The notes below the pieces were generated by a model. The model saw only the letters and a list, made by a program, of their open reading frames with translations, searched no databases and had not been told where the DNA came from. The position numbers and the translations under genes are program-made. Of a stretch of 64,000 nt of DNA, positions 50,208 to 63,030 are shown one piece after another. Each line of letters starts with the position of its first letter. The stretch's first letter is position 1. Origin of the DNA: Piper betle (taxonomy: Eukaryota; Streptophyta; Magnoliopsida; Piperales; Piperaceae); assembly GCA_033002965.1 (NCBI GenBank), contig JAURVB010012863.1, forward strand, positions 147,375 through 211,374, in the 5' to 3' direction.

Positions 50208-51470
50208 AATACTATCTATATATATATTATCGTTGTTCAGTAGAATTATGATTACTTTTCTTGTGGTATTTGTACAGTTCTGTTGATCGGGTCAAGTGGA
50301 GTTTATGACTTGTAAGTCAGATCAAGATCTTCTATATTTATTCCAATTCTTACATGCAGGAGAAATAGCTACGAGATCCAAACGGAAGGGATGCAAATAC
50401 AAATTATTCATGTTTAAAAATTGTCAATTACATGCGGATGCTAGCTTTGTTGATGTTAGGTCTTGTAGTCAAGCCTCCACATAACTAATTTTCCCTCTTT
50501 ATTATAACCCCAAAATATTTACCTGGCTTGTCTACAAAATATGGATTTTTTGCATGTGTTAGATGTTGAACTAGTTTAATAGAATATTTTTTGGTAGCTT
50601 AAGCGAAAGTAATTTGGTCTCATAATCTATATTTTGTGCATGTGAAAATTTAAGATATTTTTTCTTTCTAGCTTAAGTTCATTTATATTTAGCCTTCTTG
50701 TTGGAACCTTCAAGAATAAGTGGGCTGTTAAATTAAACTTTTAAAAATTGAATTTATAGCCAATATAAGATACGATATGACATAGATTGGTTCAAATAGG
50801 TCAAACTTTAATTTGATTTTGAAATTGTACGCAAAAATTATACAAGAAATTTGAAAATTATCCTTTTTTTAATCAATATATAACTAAAAACTGGTTAGAA
50901 TATGAAAAAAAACGGATTTTAGGAATATATCATATTATAAAATATGTAACTAATATAAAATGGTTAATAAATGCACCAAGGTGGGATACGGGGAATCTGA
51001 ATGATCAATATAATACAATATTTAAAACTATAAGAGCTGAGATTTGTGAGTTTACCAATCGGGAAAAATTTACCCACTTCTTCCTTTATTTTATTTTTAA
51101 TCAACTTCATGATTAATGGGGACTTTGGTTGTGTTATTTGAAGCCTTTTTATTGGAATATTGAGAGAATATAAAGTGATAGAGGAGTTGATGCCTTTTTA
51201 TTTTTTTCAAATATTGTAATCGCTAAACGTTATTTTCTGAACTCGGTCATTTTTTATAACAATAATGAAAATTATTTTGTGATAAAATTTTCTTGAAATT
51301 TCGTATAAAATTTCCACTCACAAACAAATGTCCAATAAAATTTTAAAAATATCCCTCACTCAAACACAAAGGTAGATTTAGCCTACCAACAAAAGAAAAA
51401 ATTTCCCAGGGCCATCAAATGTATGACTATAGTGTAACATTTAGTTGTGTTTATATATGGAAAAAAGGTT
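50208..51470. other. Intergenic, AT-rich, no gene seen
   Basis: Holds the 3' region of the PR-1-like gene, then AT-rich DNA. No domain-bearing frame or repeat was recognised. Confidence 0.5.
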
Positions 51471-52108
51471 GCTGTTCTCCAGCACAGCCATCTTGGTTGT
51501 GTTGGAGAACGATCTTAGCCGTTGGATTAGCATCCAATGGCTAAGATCAAAAAAAAAAAGCGGCGGCGCCGCAAGAGCGACGGTGGAGGCGGCGCCCCCG
51601 ATGCCCGGCCACGGCGACGGCCCGGGGCGGGGGGCGGCGGCGGCGACCGGGGACGGGGGCGACGGCGCGGCGTGGTCGGGCCGAGGCCGAGGGGGGCCGG
51701 CGGCGACGCGGACGGGCGGCACGGTGCGGCGGGGTGGCCGGCAGGGGCCGAGGGGGCTCGGCGAGGTGGCGGTCGGGCGAGGGGCGCGGCAGGGGCCGAG
51801 GGGCGCGCGCGGCGGTGGCGGGCGGGGACCGTGGGGGCGGGCGTCGCGCGCGGATGGCGGGGTGGGGGACCGTGTCGCACGGCGGCCGGGCGGCGGGCCG
51901 GCGGGGCGGCTAGATCCGACACCCCGTCCCCCGCCCGATACGTCGGCCGGGGGGTAGCGGCGTAGGCCGGAGTGGCAGCGACGCGGCGGCCGGCGGCGGC
52001 AAAACCTTTTTTTTATGGAGAAGGGGAAGTAGGGGCTTGTTTCAGCCGTTGGATTTTATCCAACGGCTAAAACACTGCAGCACAGCCTTGGCTGTGCTGC
52101 AGTAAAGC
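51471..52108. mobile_element. GC-rich TIR element with paired hairpins at each end
   Basis: The left end reads GCTGTTCTCCAGCACAGCC and the right end, reversed, GCTTTACTGCAGCACAGCC. Each end contains two stem-loops in mirrored order. Left: 51475-51509 (stem TTCTCCAGCACAGCC with GGTTGTGTTGGAGAA) and 51511-51548 (GATCTTAGCCGTTGGAT with its near-perfect reverse). Right: 52044-52068 (AGCCGTTGGAT, loop TTT, ATCCAACGGCT) and 52074-52103 (14-bp perfect arms around TT). Between them lies a roughly 450-bp very GC-rich core. No transposase, and I could not see a target duplication. It is probably a nonautonomous DNA transposon. Its right end is about 12 bp from a TATA-like site of the PP2A gene. Confidence 0.65.
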
Positions 52109-52120
52109 CGCCCCACCCTC

Positions 52121-52238
52121 TTTATATATATATGTTAAAATCATGATCCTGCCCCATTGTAAGCAACGAAAACCTCCCTAATGGAAAGTGGGCCGACGTG
52201 GCAACACTAGGCCCACAAACAGTAGCAAATGCGGCCCA
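52121..52238 (+). promoter_or_regulatory. Candidate promoter of the PP2A scaffold gene
   Basis: Contains TTTATATATATATG (from 52121) and three site II elements: TGGGCC at 52189-52194 and its reverse GGCCCA at 52210-52215 and 52233-52238. Transcription may start just after the TATA-like run or, in a site II promoter, near 52250-52280. The leader exon then ends at the donor at 52368/52369. Confidence 0.5.
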
Positions 52239-53438
52239 TCCATGAAGAATCGCTTGAAAAAATGCTCCCCAAAGTCGACTTCTCACATCTCGACGTCTTT
52301 CTTCTTCCGCGATCTCCGCTCCTGCTCGCCGGCGAACTCCTCCATCGCCGCCGCCGCTCGTCTCCAAGGTACGTGCTTTTTCTAGCTGCCTTTTCTCTCG
52401 CGTCTTGTCCTGCTGTGTTTCGATTACGCTAGGGTTTGCTGCGTTGCTTTCGGATGTGAAATTCTTGTTCTTTTGGCTCTTTCGTTTCGTTGCTGTTTAC
52501 TTGTTTTTGATGAGAATTGTTTTGTTGGGTGAAATTCTGTCCGATGTGCGTGTGGGATTGGGTTTTTTGGGGTGGTATTGATGAAGATCTGGGGAGATCT
52601 GGGGGTGGTTCTGTCGGTTATGGTGACTGGGATTATCGCCGGTGTGAGGTTCTGGGTAATGTTTGGGCCTGGCAATTTCGAGTGGAAAATGTGTAGTGGT
52701 GCTTCTGGGTCGTGTAGTTTGTTATAACAAGTTCGTTTTTTGATTGTTGGAAAAGGTTCATTTTTTTTAATATTTCCTTACCCGGGCTCCAGCTCGAAAA
52801 TGGGCTGGTGATTAAAAAATTGTGAAGCTTTAGGAGGCTGCTGACATCTGCGGTTGTATGTGTTGGTTAACGAATGGGGTGATTCTCTTGCGTGCTGTAC
52901 TCCTGCAATGCAAAGTTACCATTTTGTTAGTTTGCGGTGGTTTTTATTTGGTTATTCTGGTTACAGCAACGCCGAGGTACTTGTTTGAGTGCTTCCTTAT
53001 GTCCACATGCATTAATTCACATCATTTATAATTTTCGAATATTTGTTGTTTGTAAATGACATTTATAAGTTAACAACTTGATAGATAGATATGTAATATT
53101 ATCATGGCAGGATTTTAACTAGTTCTTTTATGCTGGGCGAATTTTTTGGTGCCTTTGCAATTTTCTGTTTTCTGTGTGTATTGCTACCATTGTGCATTTT
53201 GCCTTGCCAATTTTTGTCCTTTACAATTTGTTGGTTAAATTATGTATTTAGATCATGGTCTGGCTCAATGAAAAAATAAGATCTGTGTCCTGAACTCCAA
53301 TCATTTGGGAAACAATGGCTGATAATCGTGAAATGGTGTTCTTGTTTTCCTTTCCTAGTTCTTCGTTTGTGTATCTATATGTTTGATTTTTTTTCTTTGG
53401 TCTTTCATATGCAGTTGTCATAAGCTTGATAGAAGGAG

Positions 53439-56400
53439 ATGGCTATGATTGATGAACCGTTGTATCCAATTGCTATATTGATTGACGAATTAAAAAATGA
53501 AGACATCCAACTGCGTTTGAACTCTATCCGTCGTCTATCTACCATTGCACGTGCCCTGGGTGAGGAAAGAACCAGGAAAGAGCTTATTCCTTTCTTAAGT
53601 GAAAATAATGATGATGATGACGAAGTACTTCTTGCCATGGCCGAAGAGTTGGGAGTATTTATTCCGTATGTTGGTGGTGTTGAATATGCCCATGTATTGC
53701 TTCCTCCATTGGAGACGTTGTGCACTGTTGAGGAAACTTGTGTTAGGGATAAAGCGGTTGAATCTTTGTGTAGAATAGGTGCCCAGATGAAGGAGAGCGA
53801 TTTGGTGGATTATTTCATCCCTCTGGTGAAGGTAGCCTTTTTTACTACTTTTGCTTGGTTATAGATCGTAGCGCTTTGTGTAGTCTTCTTCGTCCTAACT
53901 AAGCTATTAGTTAATGCTTATATAGTCTGCTACCAGGTTTTTGATTAATAATTGTCGGTTTTTTAAGTATTAATACTTTAGCATTTTTTTTTGGTGTCTG
54001 TGTTATTTTAAATGAGATCGTGTTCCAACTTACTGATACTATATCTGTCAGCGTTCAAGAGCTAGCCTTTTCACATTTGTTGCCATTGTAAAATACTATG
54101 ATATAATAGATTTTTTCTGGTTTATTATCAATGAACATAAGAACGAAAACAAGCCTGATGCACAATTATTTTACTTCTTTAAATTCTTCAGGCTCACAAT
54201 GTGATAGTTGAAAACATGTTTGTGACTATACCCTTTTGGCTTCATTATTTATAACCAAAACTTTTATAGAAAACCTCAGTATTTATTCATTCATACTTTG
54301 TTTAAGTTTCATTTTCGTGCTTGTTTTGGTAATAGAGGTTGGCTGCGGGTGAATGGTTTACAGCTCGGGTGTCTTCATGTGGGCTTTTTCATATTGCTTA
54401 CCCAAGTGCACCGGAGCAGTTGAAAGCAGAGCTTAGATCTATTTACAGTCAGTTATGTCAAGATGACATGCCTATGGTTCGAAGATCTGCTGCTTCAAAC
54501 TTGGGAAAATTTGCAGCTACAGTTGAACCGGCCCATCTGAAGACTGATATTATGTCAATTTTTGAGGATCTGACGCAGGATGGTAAAGCTTAATAAATTC
54601 TGCTGCTGGGCAGTTTACTTTTGTATGATTGATGTCATAAAATTAGTTTTCTTGATGACAGTTCAGGTTCTGTATTTTCAAAGTTCTTGAGAGTTTCTTT
54701 TTCATTTTTTGGGAGGAAATTACTGAAAACCAAAATTTTATTTTGTGGACATAGAATTCAATGAGAGTAGGGAGGATTGACTAATGTCATAATTATACTC
54801 TTGAGAAACTTGATGAAAAAAATTTTAGTTATACAATTGTCACAGTTCTGTTGGTGTTTTCTATGAAAAATTTCTTTTAAATAAATTTATTTAGTGTTCC
54901 ACTTTTCTGCAAGAATATGGTTTCATTCAATTAGGGAGTCTGAAATTGCTAATTCAGATAGCTGGTACTTTTACTATGTAACTTTACATTTGTCTGGGCA
55001 TTCTTAAATATTGTTTCTATTCTCTGCTGTCTTAATTCGTTGAATTTCTTGTATTTGAAATTTGTTTTGTACAGATCAAGATTCTGTTAGACTGCTTGCT
55101 GTTGAGGGTTGTGCAGCACTTGGAAAGTTGCTTGAGCCCCAAGACTGTGTGGCTCATATTCTTCCTGTAATTGTTAATTTCTCACAGGTACTATTTTAGC
55201 GTGCCCTATTGAGTTTGGGTTCGATGAATGTTGGTAAAACTTTATTCAGATTGTGTCAAACTGCTGTTCTTTCGTTTGAATACAAATTTGCCCGAAGTTT
55301 TTGCCTTAATTAGGTTCATTTGATGTAATAATTTATTTTTGTTAATTGATAGGACAAATCATGGCGTGTGCGATATATGGTAGCAAATCAGCTGTATGAG
55401 CTATGTGAAGCCGTTGGCCCTGAGCCGACTAGGTGAGTTTTTTTTCCCTTTGATAAATTGGCAGTTTCTTGGGGATGCATGAAGTTGATGCTCTTAGAGC
55501 TGGTACTGTGGGCCTATCTTGTAAAATATTGTAGCATTTGTGTTCCTTTTTATGGTAGAAATTATTGTATTGATGCATTGACCTTTCACTGGGGACTTAT
55601 GGGTATCTATATATGTAGATCTTTTCCATCTATTTGTAGGAAACTTAATGTTTCGAGTCAAGTTTCTATTGCTGAATATATGATTGTCATGCAGAATATT
55701 TTTTGTTCAATCATGTGAATATTGATATGTATGGGTTTCATCTTAATAAACACCTAATGGTAATAGGTCGGACTTGGTCCCTGCATACGTGCGGCTCCTT
55801 CGTGATAATGAAGCTGAAGTGCGGATAGCTGCAGCTGGAAAAGTGACCAAGTTCTGCCGGATTTTGAACCCACAACTGGCAATACAACACATTCTTCCTT
55901 GTGTGAAGGTAGCAAATGCATATTGTTTATTTTTCTTGTGTCCTTATTGACATTTGCTTGCAGGTAACAGTCTTTGATGCGTGTGCTAACAGCACTGCTT
56001 TTTGATATTCAGGAACTGTCTTCTGATTCTTCACAGCATGTGCGATCTGCTTTGGCATCAGTGATAATGGGAATGGCTCCAGTTTTAGGAAAAGTAAGTA
56101 TTCTAAAGCTGTGCTATTTTCAGTATCGATTTGCCTCCAATGTTTTACCAGTTATATATTAAGTGTAACAAGCCTTTCATGGATTGATATTTGTTAATCG
56201 AGGATATCAGGTGAATTGTAACTGTATTTTTGCTGATTAAATTTTGTGTCATTCATATCTTGATTTATATGTTCTGCTGGCAAATGTACAGGATGCAACA
56301 ATTGAGCAACTTCTTCCAATATTTCTTTCCCTTTTGAAGGATGAATTTCCTGATGTTAGGCTCAATATTATCAGCAAACTGGATCAAGTGAATCAGGTTT

Positions 56401-57676
56401 GAGATATCTCAGCATGTTATTTGATTTTATTATGCTTAATTGTTGATGCTACTGAATCCTTTATCTGTCCTGGAGATGCTGTAGAGTGTTCATTTATATT
56501 TAGTTTAGGTGGTGGAATGGTTTAGCTTTTGCTCGCCATTCATTTACTTTCCTTCTAAATGCAGGTTATTGGAATTGATTTGTTGTCTCAATCTCTCTTG
56601 CCGGCTATTGTTGAGCTTGCTGAAGACAGGCATTGGAGGGTTCGTTTGGCCATCATTGAGTATATCCCTCTTTTGGCCAGCCAGCTAGGTGTGAGCTTTT
56701 TGACGATAAGCTAGGTGCCCTTTGCATGCAATGGTTAGAAGATAAGGTTTGTTGTTTGCATCTAATGGAAAGACTAAATAAAAATGCATTAACCAGGCAT
56801 GTTCTATCTGATATATATATATATATTCTTACAGCCAATATTTTATTCTGCTGCAGGTATACTCAATCCGAGATGCAGCTGCAAACAATTTGAAACGCCT
56901 TGCTGAAGAATTTGGGCCTGATTGGGCAATGCAGCATATAATTCCTCAGGTTTGACCTCTTTATTGCTTGCAATTATGTGCTTAATAATGTTCTTTAGGC
57001 TGTAATCTTTGTTTAATAGATTACTGATTTCAGGGTTTCACCATGTAGCACCTTATCACAAAGTAAATGTTGGTCATTTAAGTTGAGACCACTTCGCATT
57101 TATGATGCCTTTAGTTCATGTGTATAAGTAGTTGATTCCATTTGTAGGTATTGAACATGATCAATAACCCTCATTATTTATACCGGATGACCATTCTTCG
57201 TGCGATCTCTCTTCTTGCTCCTGTTATGGGTCCGGAAATCACATGCCAAAAACTGTTGCCCGTGGTTGTTAATGCTTCAAAGGACAGGTAATATTGAGCA
57301 TGATGTTTTCCGGTTGTTTCCACATTCTTCATGTTCGCATAGATGGCAGGTGTTTACAATGCTGCTCTCCTTAATAGGGTTCCCAATATCAAATTTAATG
57401 TGGCAAAAGTGTTGCAGTCTCTTGTTCCCATTGTTGACCAAACTGTGAGTCTGTTTTTCGTTTTCGTTTATGCCCAATAATGTGTATCATGGCTCATATA
57501 ACTTCATGTACATTGCAACACGTTTTTTGTGATATTTGTGTGCCCGACTCACATTAGGTTGTGGATCAGAAAATCCGCCCATGTTTGGTTGAGCTGAGTG
57601 AGGACCCAGATGTGGATGTGAGATTTTTGCTGGCCAGGCCCTCCAATCGTGTGAGCAAGTCATGATGTCCAGCTAG
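53439..57676 (+). CDS. PP2AA: PP2A scaffolding subunit A (PR65), 12 coding exons, two apparent 1-base losses
   Basis: HEAT-repeat scaffold that joins the catalytic C and regulatory B subunits of protein phosphatase 2A. Coding exons: 53439-53831, 54336-54582, 55075-55187, 55353-55432, 55767-55908, 56013-56093, 56292-56396, 56565-56746, 56857-56949, 57148-57287, 57378-57444, 57558-57676, all with GT-AG borders and matching phases. A leader exon ends at 52368, followed by a 1046-bp leader intron (52369-53414). Examples of conserved repeats: [18 protein letters not shown] at the start, [34 protein letters not shown]. Two exons shift frame at T runs (56697-56701 and 57624-57628); adding one T to each restores conserved sequence, the stop TAG at 57674-57676 and a total of 587 aa, the standard plant length. 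As written, the frame would stop early near 56714. Confidence 0.95.
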
Positions 57677-58307
57677 GGAAACTAAAGCATGCTTTAGAAC
57701 CGCCGTTTACTTTACTACTGGTTGAAATGAAATTTTGTTGATGCCAGAAGCTTGTGTCTTTGTCGAATTACTAGCTGTTATGTAAGATTTCTTTTCAAAA
57801 TTTGGTGCTAATTCTCCAATTGATTGTATCTCATCTCTATGGCAAAATTGGTTCCAGTCGTTCTTCATCCGTGTCTGTGTATTTATCGTGTTTGGCCATG
57901 CTGTGGCCGGCGCTAGAATATAAGTTGATAGTTTTTTTATAGTTATGATAGCCTAGAACATTTTGTTAGGTGTTTAAATGTTTGGTGCCCCATCATGTAG
58001 GTTATCTATTTCTAAAGTGGTTTTCATCTAATCAGCAAAATCTTTACTAACTACTTGCTTATAGATGATGCTCACATCGGGGAGATATTGTATATGGATG
58101 ATCTAAGAGCGTTATGGATGTGTTTAGAATGTTTATTTTTTAGTTCCACCTAACAACCGAGGGAGGTTGTAAGATCCAATAACATGGTAACATGGACAGA
58201 GTTTCTTTTCGTTGACATATAAAAAATTTCTATTCATTGACAGAAAATTTCTAAACACCCACCCATGCCATCTGAACGTGAGATTTAGTAAGTTGGCATA
58301 TCTAAAC
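57677..58307 (+). other. 3' region of the PP2A gene
   Basis: T-rich sequence with no gene, containing the 3' untranslated region of the scaffold gene. Nothing else recognised before the MITE at 58308. Confidence 0.6.
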
Positions 58308-59152
58308 CATGGTTGTATGAATCGGAATCGGTTTTTCAGGGAGTCGGAATTGAAATTGGAATCGGTCTGAATTGGCCAAGAATTGGTTCAGTTGAATCGG
58401 TATAAATTAGTTTAATCAGTCATATATAATAATTTGATAATTTATAATATAAATATATTAAGATTAGGTATTGATGTTATTTTGATATTATTCTGTGTAT
58501 TATAGTTTATGATATTTTTAAATATTTTTAAAGATTTTTTAAAATTATTTAGAATTAATTATTATTTTTAATTCTAGTTAGACTCAAGTCAACTTTTAAT
58601 TACGAGAATGCCACCCTCCGCTCTTTACCCCCGCTGTCGCCGGAGGCCCGGTCGGTGGCGAGTCTTGCGGCGGCGATGTCGGAGGATGTCGGTAGCCCGG
58701 TCGAACGAACAATCGGTGGCCCGGAGTCGGCGTCGATTCGTGCGTCACAGTCCGATTCGGTCTGGCCACACGTCAGCAGCGACGTTGTGAGGTCGGTGGC
58801 GAGGTCGGCAGCCCGGTTGGCGGCGAGCCCGGAGTCGGGAACGCACGGCGGAGGGCGGAAACGGGGCGGCGGCGGGCGGACGAGCGGCGGCGGTGTGTGG
58901 GGGAGCGGGTTTGATTTTGGGTTTTTAAAATCTAAATTACCATTTTACCCATGCTTAAATAATTTAATAAAAATCATACTTAGGGTATTTTAGTAATTTC
59001 TTAAAAAATCGATTCTAATTTAAATCGGCCGATTCTGATTCTAAGTTAAATCGGTTGGAATCGGACGAAACCGGGCCATTCGGGGACCGATTCGGGGCCG
59101 ACCGATTCGGCCCTGAAATCGGATCGGTGCGATGCCGATTCGTGCAACCCGG
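58308..59152. mobile_element. hAT-like MITE with GC-rich core, copy A2
   Basis: Starts CATGGTTGTATGAATCGG and ends CGTGCAACCCGG, with an 8-bp target duplication of 7/8 identity: atctaaac (58300-58307) and atccaaac (59153-59160). Closely follows copy A1 across both the AT-rich part (TTGATATTATTCTGTGTATT) and the part reading AATTACCATTTTACCCATGC, and keeps a CGG-rich core at about 58610-58910. No transposase. Confidence 0.88.
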
Positions 59153-59160
59153 ATCCAAAC

Positions 59161-59639
59161 TAAAGCTTTAACGAAAGCAAAATGAATAGTACAAGCTTTA
59201 ACAAAAGCAACAAGAAATATTAAAATTGAATTATTATTTTTTCATCAAGTCCTATTTAAAAAATTACAAGTTGGTTGGACATATATACACTGAAGACTCT
59301 CAATTCCCTAAAAGTAAGTAAGAAGTTATTATACCAATACTTGTTTGGTAGCACAACTCTCTCATGAAAAGTATAACCGACGTCATTAGTAACATAACTC
59401 TCTTGTTAAAAGCAAATAAGTTAATCTTGCTCCTTTGTTTTATTCTTCTTCAACTTTCTTGAATAAGCTTTATTATTAAAAGAGTAATTAAGCAATTCAT
59501 CCTCAACCCGTATAGATGGATTTAAAGTACTAAATGATTCCAGTGGGTTCAAAAGAACTTGCTTTCGAGTTATGACTCAAATTCACAACAGTAAGGATGC
59601 ACGAAAACAATATGAAAAGTAACACTTATGTTCCAACCC
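59161..59639. other. Short intergenic stretch, nothing clear
   Basis: AT-rich. It may contain the 3' end of the retrotransposon that follows, but no LTR boundary is visible. Confidence 0.4.
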
Positions 59640-62600
59640 AAACAAAGATAGAATCATATTGATTCCCGTATGCATTGTCACCAAACTTCTCCAAAATAGT
59701 ATACGATCCCAACTTCAGTTTCAGCTTGTTACATTGCCCCTGAGGATATCGATCCTTGAAGAGGTAAACCTAAACAAGGTTACCAACATCAAAAGACACA
59801 CTCTGCGTGTGACGATCAGCACAAATCATGTATTTATCATAAACAGGTTTAAAGTTGGAAGCAACCTGAGTATGAATAGAATTCACCAGATCAATCCAAA
59901 GACTCCAGAGAACTAGGAATAACATCATTGGCTGGCAAAGAGAGTAACTGCAACGGACCACGAGGATAAGCCCCCAACAAAATCTGAAAAGGAGAAGACC
60001 TAGTATTTTAATTTTTGGTTCAATTGAACTCAAATTTAATCTTTGGAAGTGCAACATCCCATCAACCAAAATTCTTGACCTATGTTAGTAGCATATCATC
60101 CAATGATCTGTTAACCATCTCTGTCTAACCATCAATCTGAGGGTGGTATCGACTACTTAACTTCAAGGAAGTACCTTAACGGTTCCACAAGTGTTTCCAA
60201 CAAATATTCATTAAGCGAGTATCGCGGCCAAAAGTAATAGAAGAAGGTATCCCATGATAGCGATTAAAGAAAAGATTTAGCAATCATGGTCACATCATAG
60301 TTCACCTTGCAAGGAATGAAATGAGTCATTTTGGTAAATCGATCTACAACAACAAATATAGAGTCCTAACCATGCAAGCACATAGGAAGACCTACCACAA
60401 AGCCTATAGCAGCATCGATCCAAGGACCTTTAGGAATAGGCAATGATGAGTGCATCCTTGCTTTAATTGTTCCTTTTCCTCTTTGACAAACAAAACATCT
60501 CTTCACAAAAGCTGCAACATCACAGTCAATAAAAGGCTAATAAAATCGTGCATAAACTAAGGCAAGAATTTTGTCAACGACAAAATGACTAGCATTATGT
60601 ACCTTATGTATGACCAAAGTATGAAGAGAGGCAATGAGAATACATAAAGAAGTACCCCGAAATAAATATCCGTCAAAAATCGTATAAGTTGGATGGGACT
60701 CACCATTCTCAATAGCACCAAAATCAAAATTTGTGTGAATAATCTCCTCGATCAACTCAAAACCTAGAAGTTCTATCTACTAAGTAAGGAGAGCATGGTG
60801 GCGGGTAAGAGCATTAGCAACACAATTACTAACACCCGGTTTGTGATGGAAGGTGAAAGTAAAATTCTGAAGAGATGGGAGCCAATGAGCATGACGTGAA
60901 CTAAGTTTGTGTTGTCCCTGCAAATATTTAAGATCCCAATGATTTGAAAAGAGAACAAACTCCTTCAGAAGAAGATAATGGTGTGAGAATTGTATTGCAC
61001 GAATGACAGCAAAAAGTTCCACATTATAAGTGCTATAATGTGAAGGAGCACCTCACAACTTCTCACTAACGAAAGATATCGGTCTTTTATTTTGACTAAG
61101 TACACACCAATGCTAGACTTGGAGGCATCACACTCTACCTCAAATAACTTGCTGAAATCTGGTAGGGCTAAGCAAGCGGCCACAGTAAGAAGAATTTTAA
61201 TCTTAGCAAAAGCTTTATTTGCCTTAGATGTCCATCGAAAATCACCTCTTTTCATAAGATCAATTATAGGGGCCATAATAGAGCTAAAATTATGAATAAA
61301 TCTTCGATAAAAGTTGGCAAGACCATGAAAAGATCTCACTTGAAAGAGAGCAGTACGGGTGGCCAGCTCCTTATAGCTTCAACCTAGGACATGTTAGGTG
61401 TAAGTCCATCACTAGAAAATTCATAACCTAAAAAGATGACTTTGGGTACAAAGGAGTACTTGGAGGTATTGGCAAATAATTTCTCCTCATGCAATTTAGT
61501 AAGAACACTCCGAAGATGTTCCACATGACTAGTGACATCTCTGCTATGTAACAAGATATCGTCAAAGTAAATGACAACACACGTACCAATTAAGGGATGA
61601 AGTACCTCGTTCATAAGCCGCATAAAAGTACTAGGAGCATTAGAGAGACTGAAAGGTATCACAAGCCACTCATATAATCCTTCTTGTGTCTTGAAGGCAA
61701 TCTTCCATTCATCCCCTTCCTTGACCTAAATTTGGTGGTAGCTGCTCCAAAGGTCAATCTTAGAGAAAAACGAAGCTCCACAAAGGTTTTCAAGCATATC
61801 ATTTAGACGGGGAATGAAAAAATTGTAGCAAACAGTAATCTTATTCACTGCCTGAGTTATCTATGCGCATGCGCTAATTCCTGTCCTTTATAAGGATATG
61901 TAGGGCCACAACTATGCACAGATTAGTGTTCTTGCTGACATAACTATGCTCAAGGAGTCCTTCCACCTATCATTGGAGCTCCTCATGTTGGTCAAGTAGC
62001 ATCAGATAGTGTGGACGGTTGGGAATAGAAGCACCTAGGACTAGGTCAATTTGATGTTGGACTGGCTTGGCTGGTGGGAGATCGGGTGGAAGCTCCTATG
62101 GGAAGACATCCGTAAACTCCTCAAGAAGGGTCTGACCATCAGAGGTGATCAGAGAACCCTCAAGAGAAGTCATAAGAAGAACTTGGGCAATCACTGCATA
62201 CCAATAGTCAGTGTCTTCAAGCTCATGCTCTATCTCCGCTATTGTGAGATAAGCGGATGGAGAAGTACCTACATCCAATGGCTGAGGCAAAAGATTAAAT
62301 TTACTGTTATTAAGAACAAAATAAATGTTAGAACATCCTCTCCAAGATGGATCAGCCTCCAAGGGTGCTACATTATACTAGACAATGCTGAGAGACTAGC
62401 ACTGTATGAGAATTAAAAAGCCATACAAGCTCTTAAGGTTGGGAATGATGCTCTCTGGGCAATTTCAGCTTCTAGACCACTTTAGCAGCAATAACATTCT
62501 TGTTAGCGGCTGGATCAATAATCATATTTGCCTTAAAACCACCAATGTGACCAGTGGTTAGGAAAGTGTTGTGGCTCCTGCAATCTTCCTCTAAGTTTCG

Positions 62601-63030
62601 AGGCGTGGGAAACAAAGGTCTAGTGATAAGTTTATGTTTCTCAACTCTAGAAAGATTCTCTTCTTCCATATAGTCAGTAAAAGGGGAATCATCATCATAA
62701 TAAGAAGACTATTTTTAAAATCCTCAACCCTCAACAAAGTCAGCCAATGAGTAGGGCAACTAGCTGCAATATAGCCCTGTTTGTTGCACTTAAAGCAAGT
62801 AACTCTAGCCCTTGGAGTTTGGGAAGGGTGCTGAAAATTGGTGGGAGGGGGTCGACTAGCAGGTGAGGAGGTGGAGGGCAAACTAGGGTGTGAGAGAGGG
62901 GTAGTGGAAGGAGGGTTGGGGCAGCCAACAAGAGTAGGGGTTGGTCGGTTAGGTGGTTGTGATGGCTGAAGTCTGTGGGCAGCTTTGAAAGCTTGAGCTT
63001 CAAAATCTTCAGCTTGAGGTACAATTTGGT
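59640..63030 (-). mobile_element. Degraded Ty3/gypsy polyprotein
   Basis: Minus-strand remains in the order gag, protease, reverse transcriptase, RNase H, integrase, which is Ty3/gypsy order. A zinc knuckle (CFKCNKQGYIAASC) is near 62800-62755; a decayed protease region is at 62669-62472. Reverse transcriptase at about 61740-61384 has FSLSNAPSTFMRLMNEVL and YFDDILLHSRD. RNase H-connection and RNase H are at 61339-60780 ([32 protein letters not shown]). An integrase zinc-binding remnant is at 60755-60537, its core at about 60400-60040 ([13 protein letters not shown]) and its C-terminal part at about 59800-59650. Stops and shifts are scattered throughout, so it is inactive. No chromodomain seen, and I did not find flanking LTRs. 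Confidence 0.85.

Noticed and set aside
51441..51965. Overlapping long frames on both strands near 51.7 kb
   Set aside because: Same reason: very GC-rich core of a hairpin-ended element, low-complexity peptides in all frames.
53439..57676. Calling the PP2A A gene a pseudogene
   Set aside because: Both disruptions are single-base losses in T runs, the splice sites and all other codons are intact, and similar losses affect unrelated genes here.
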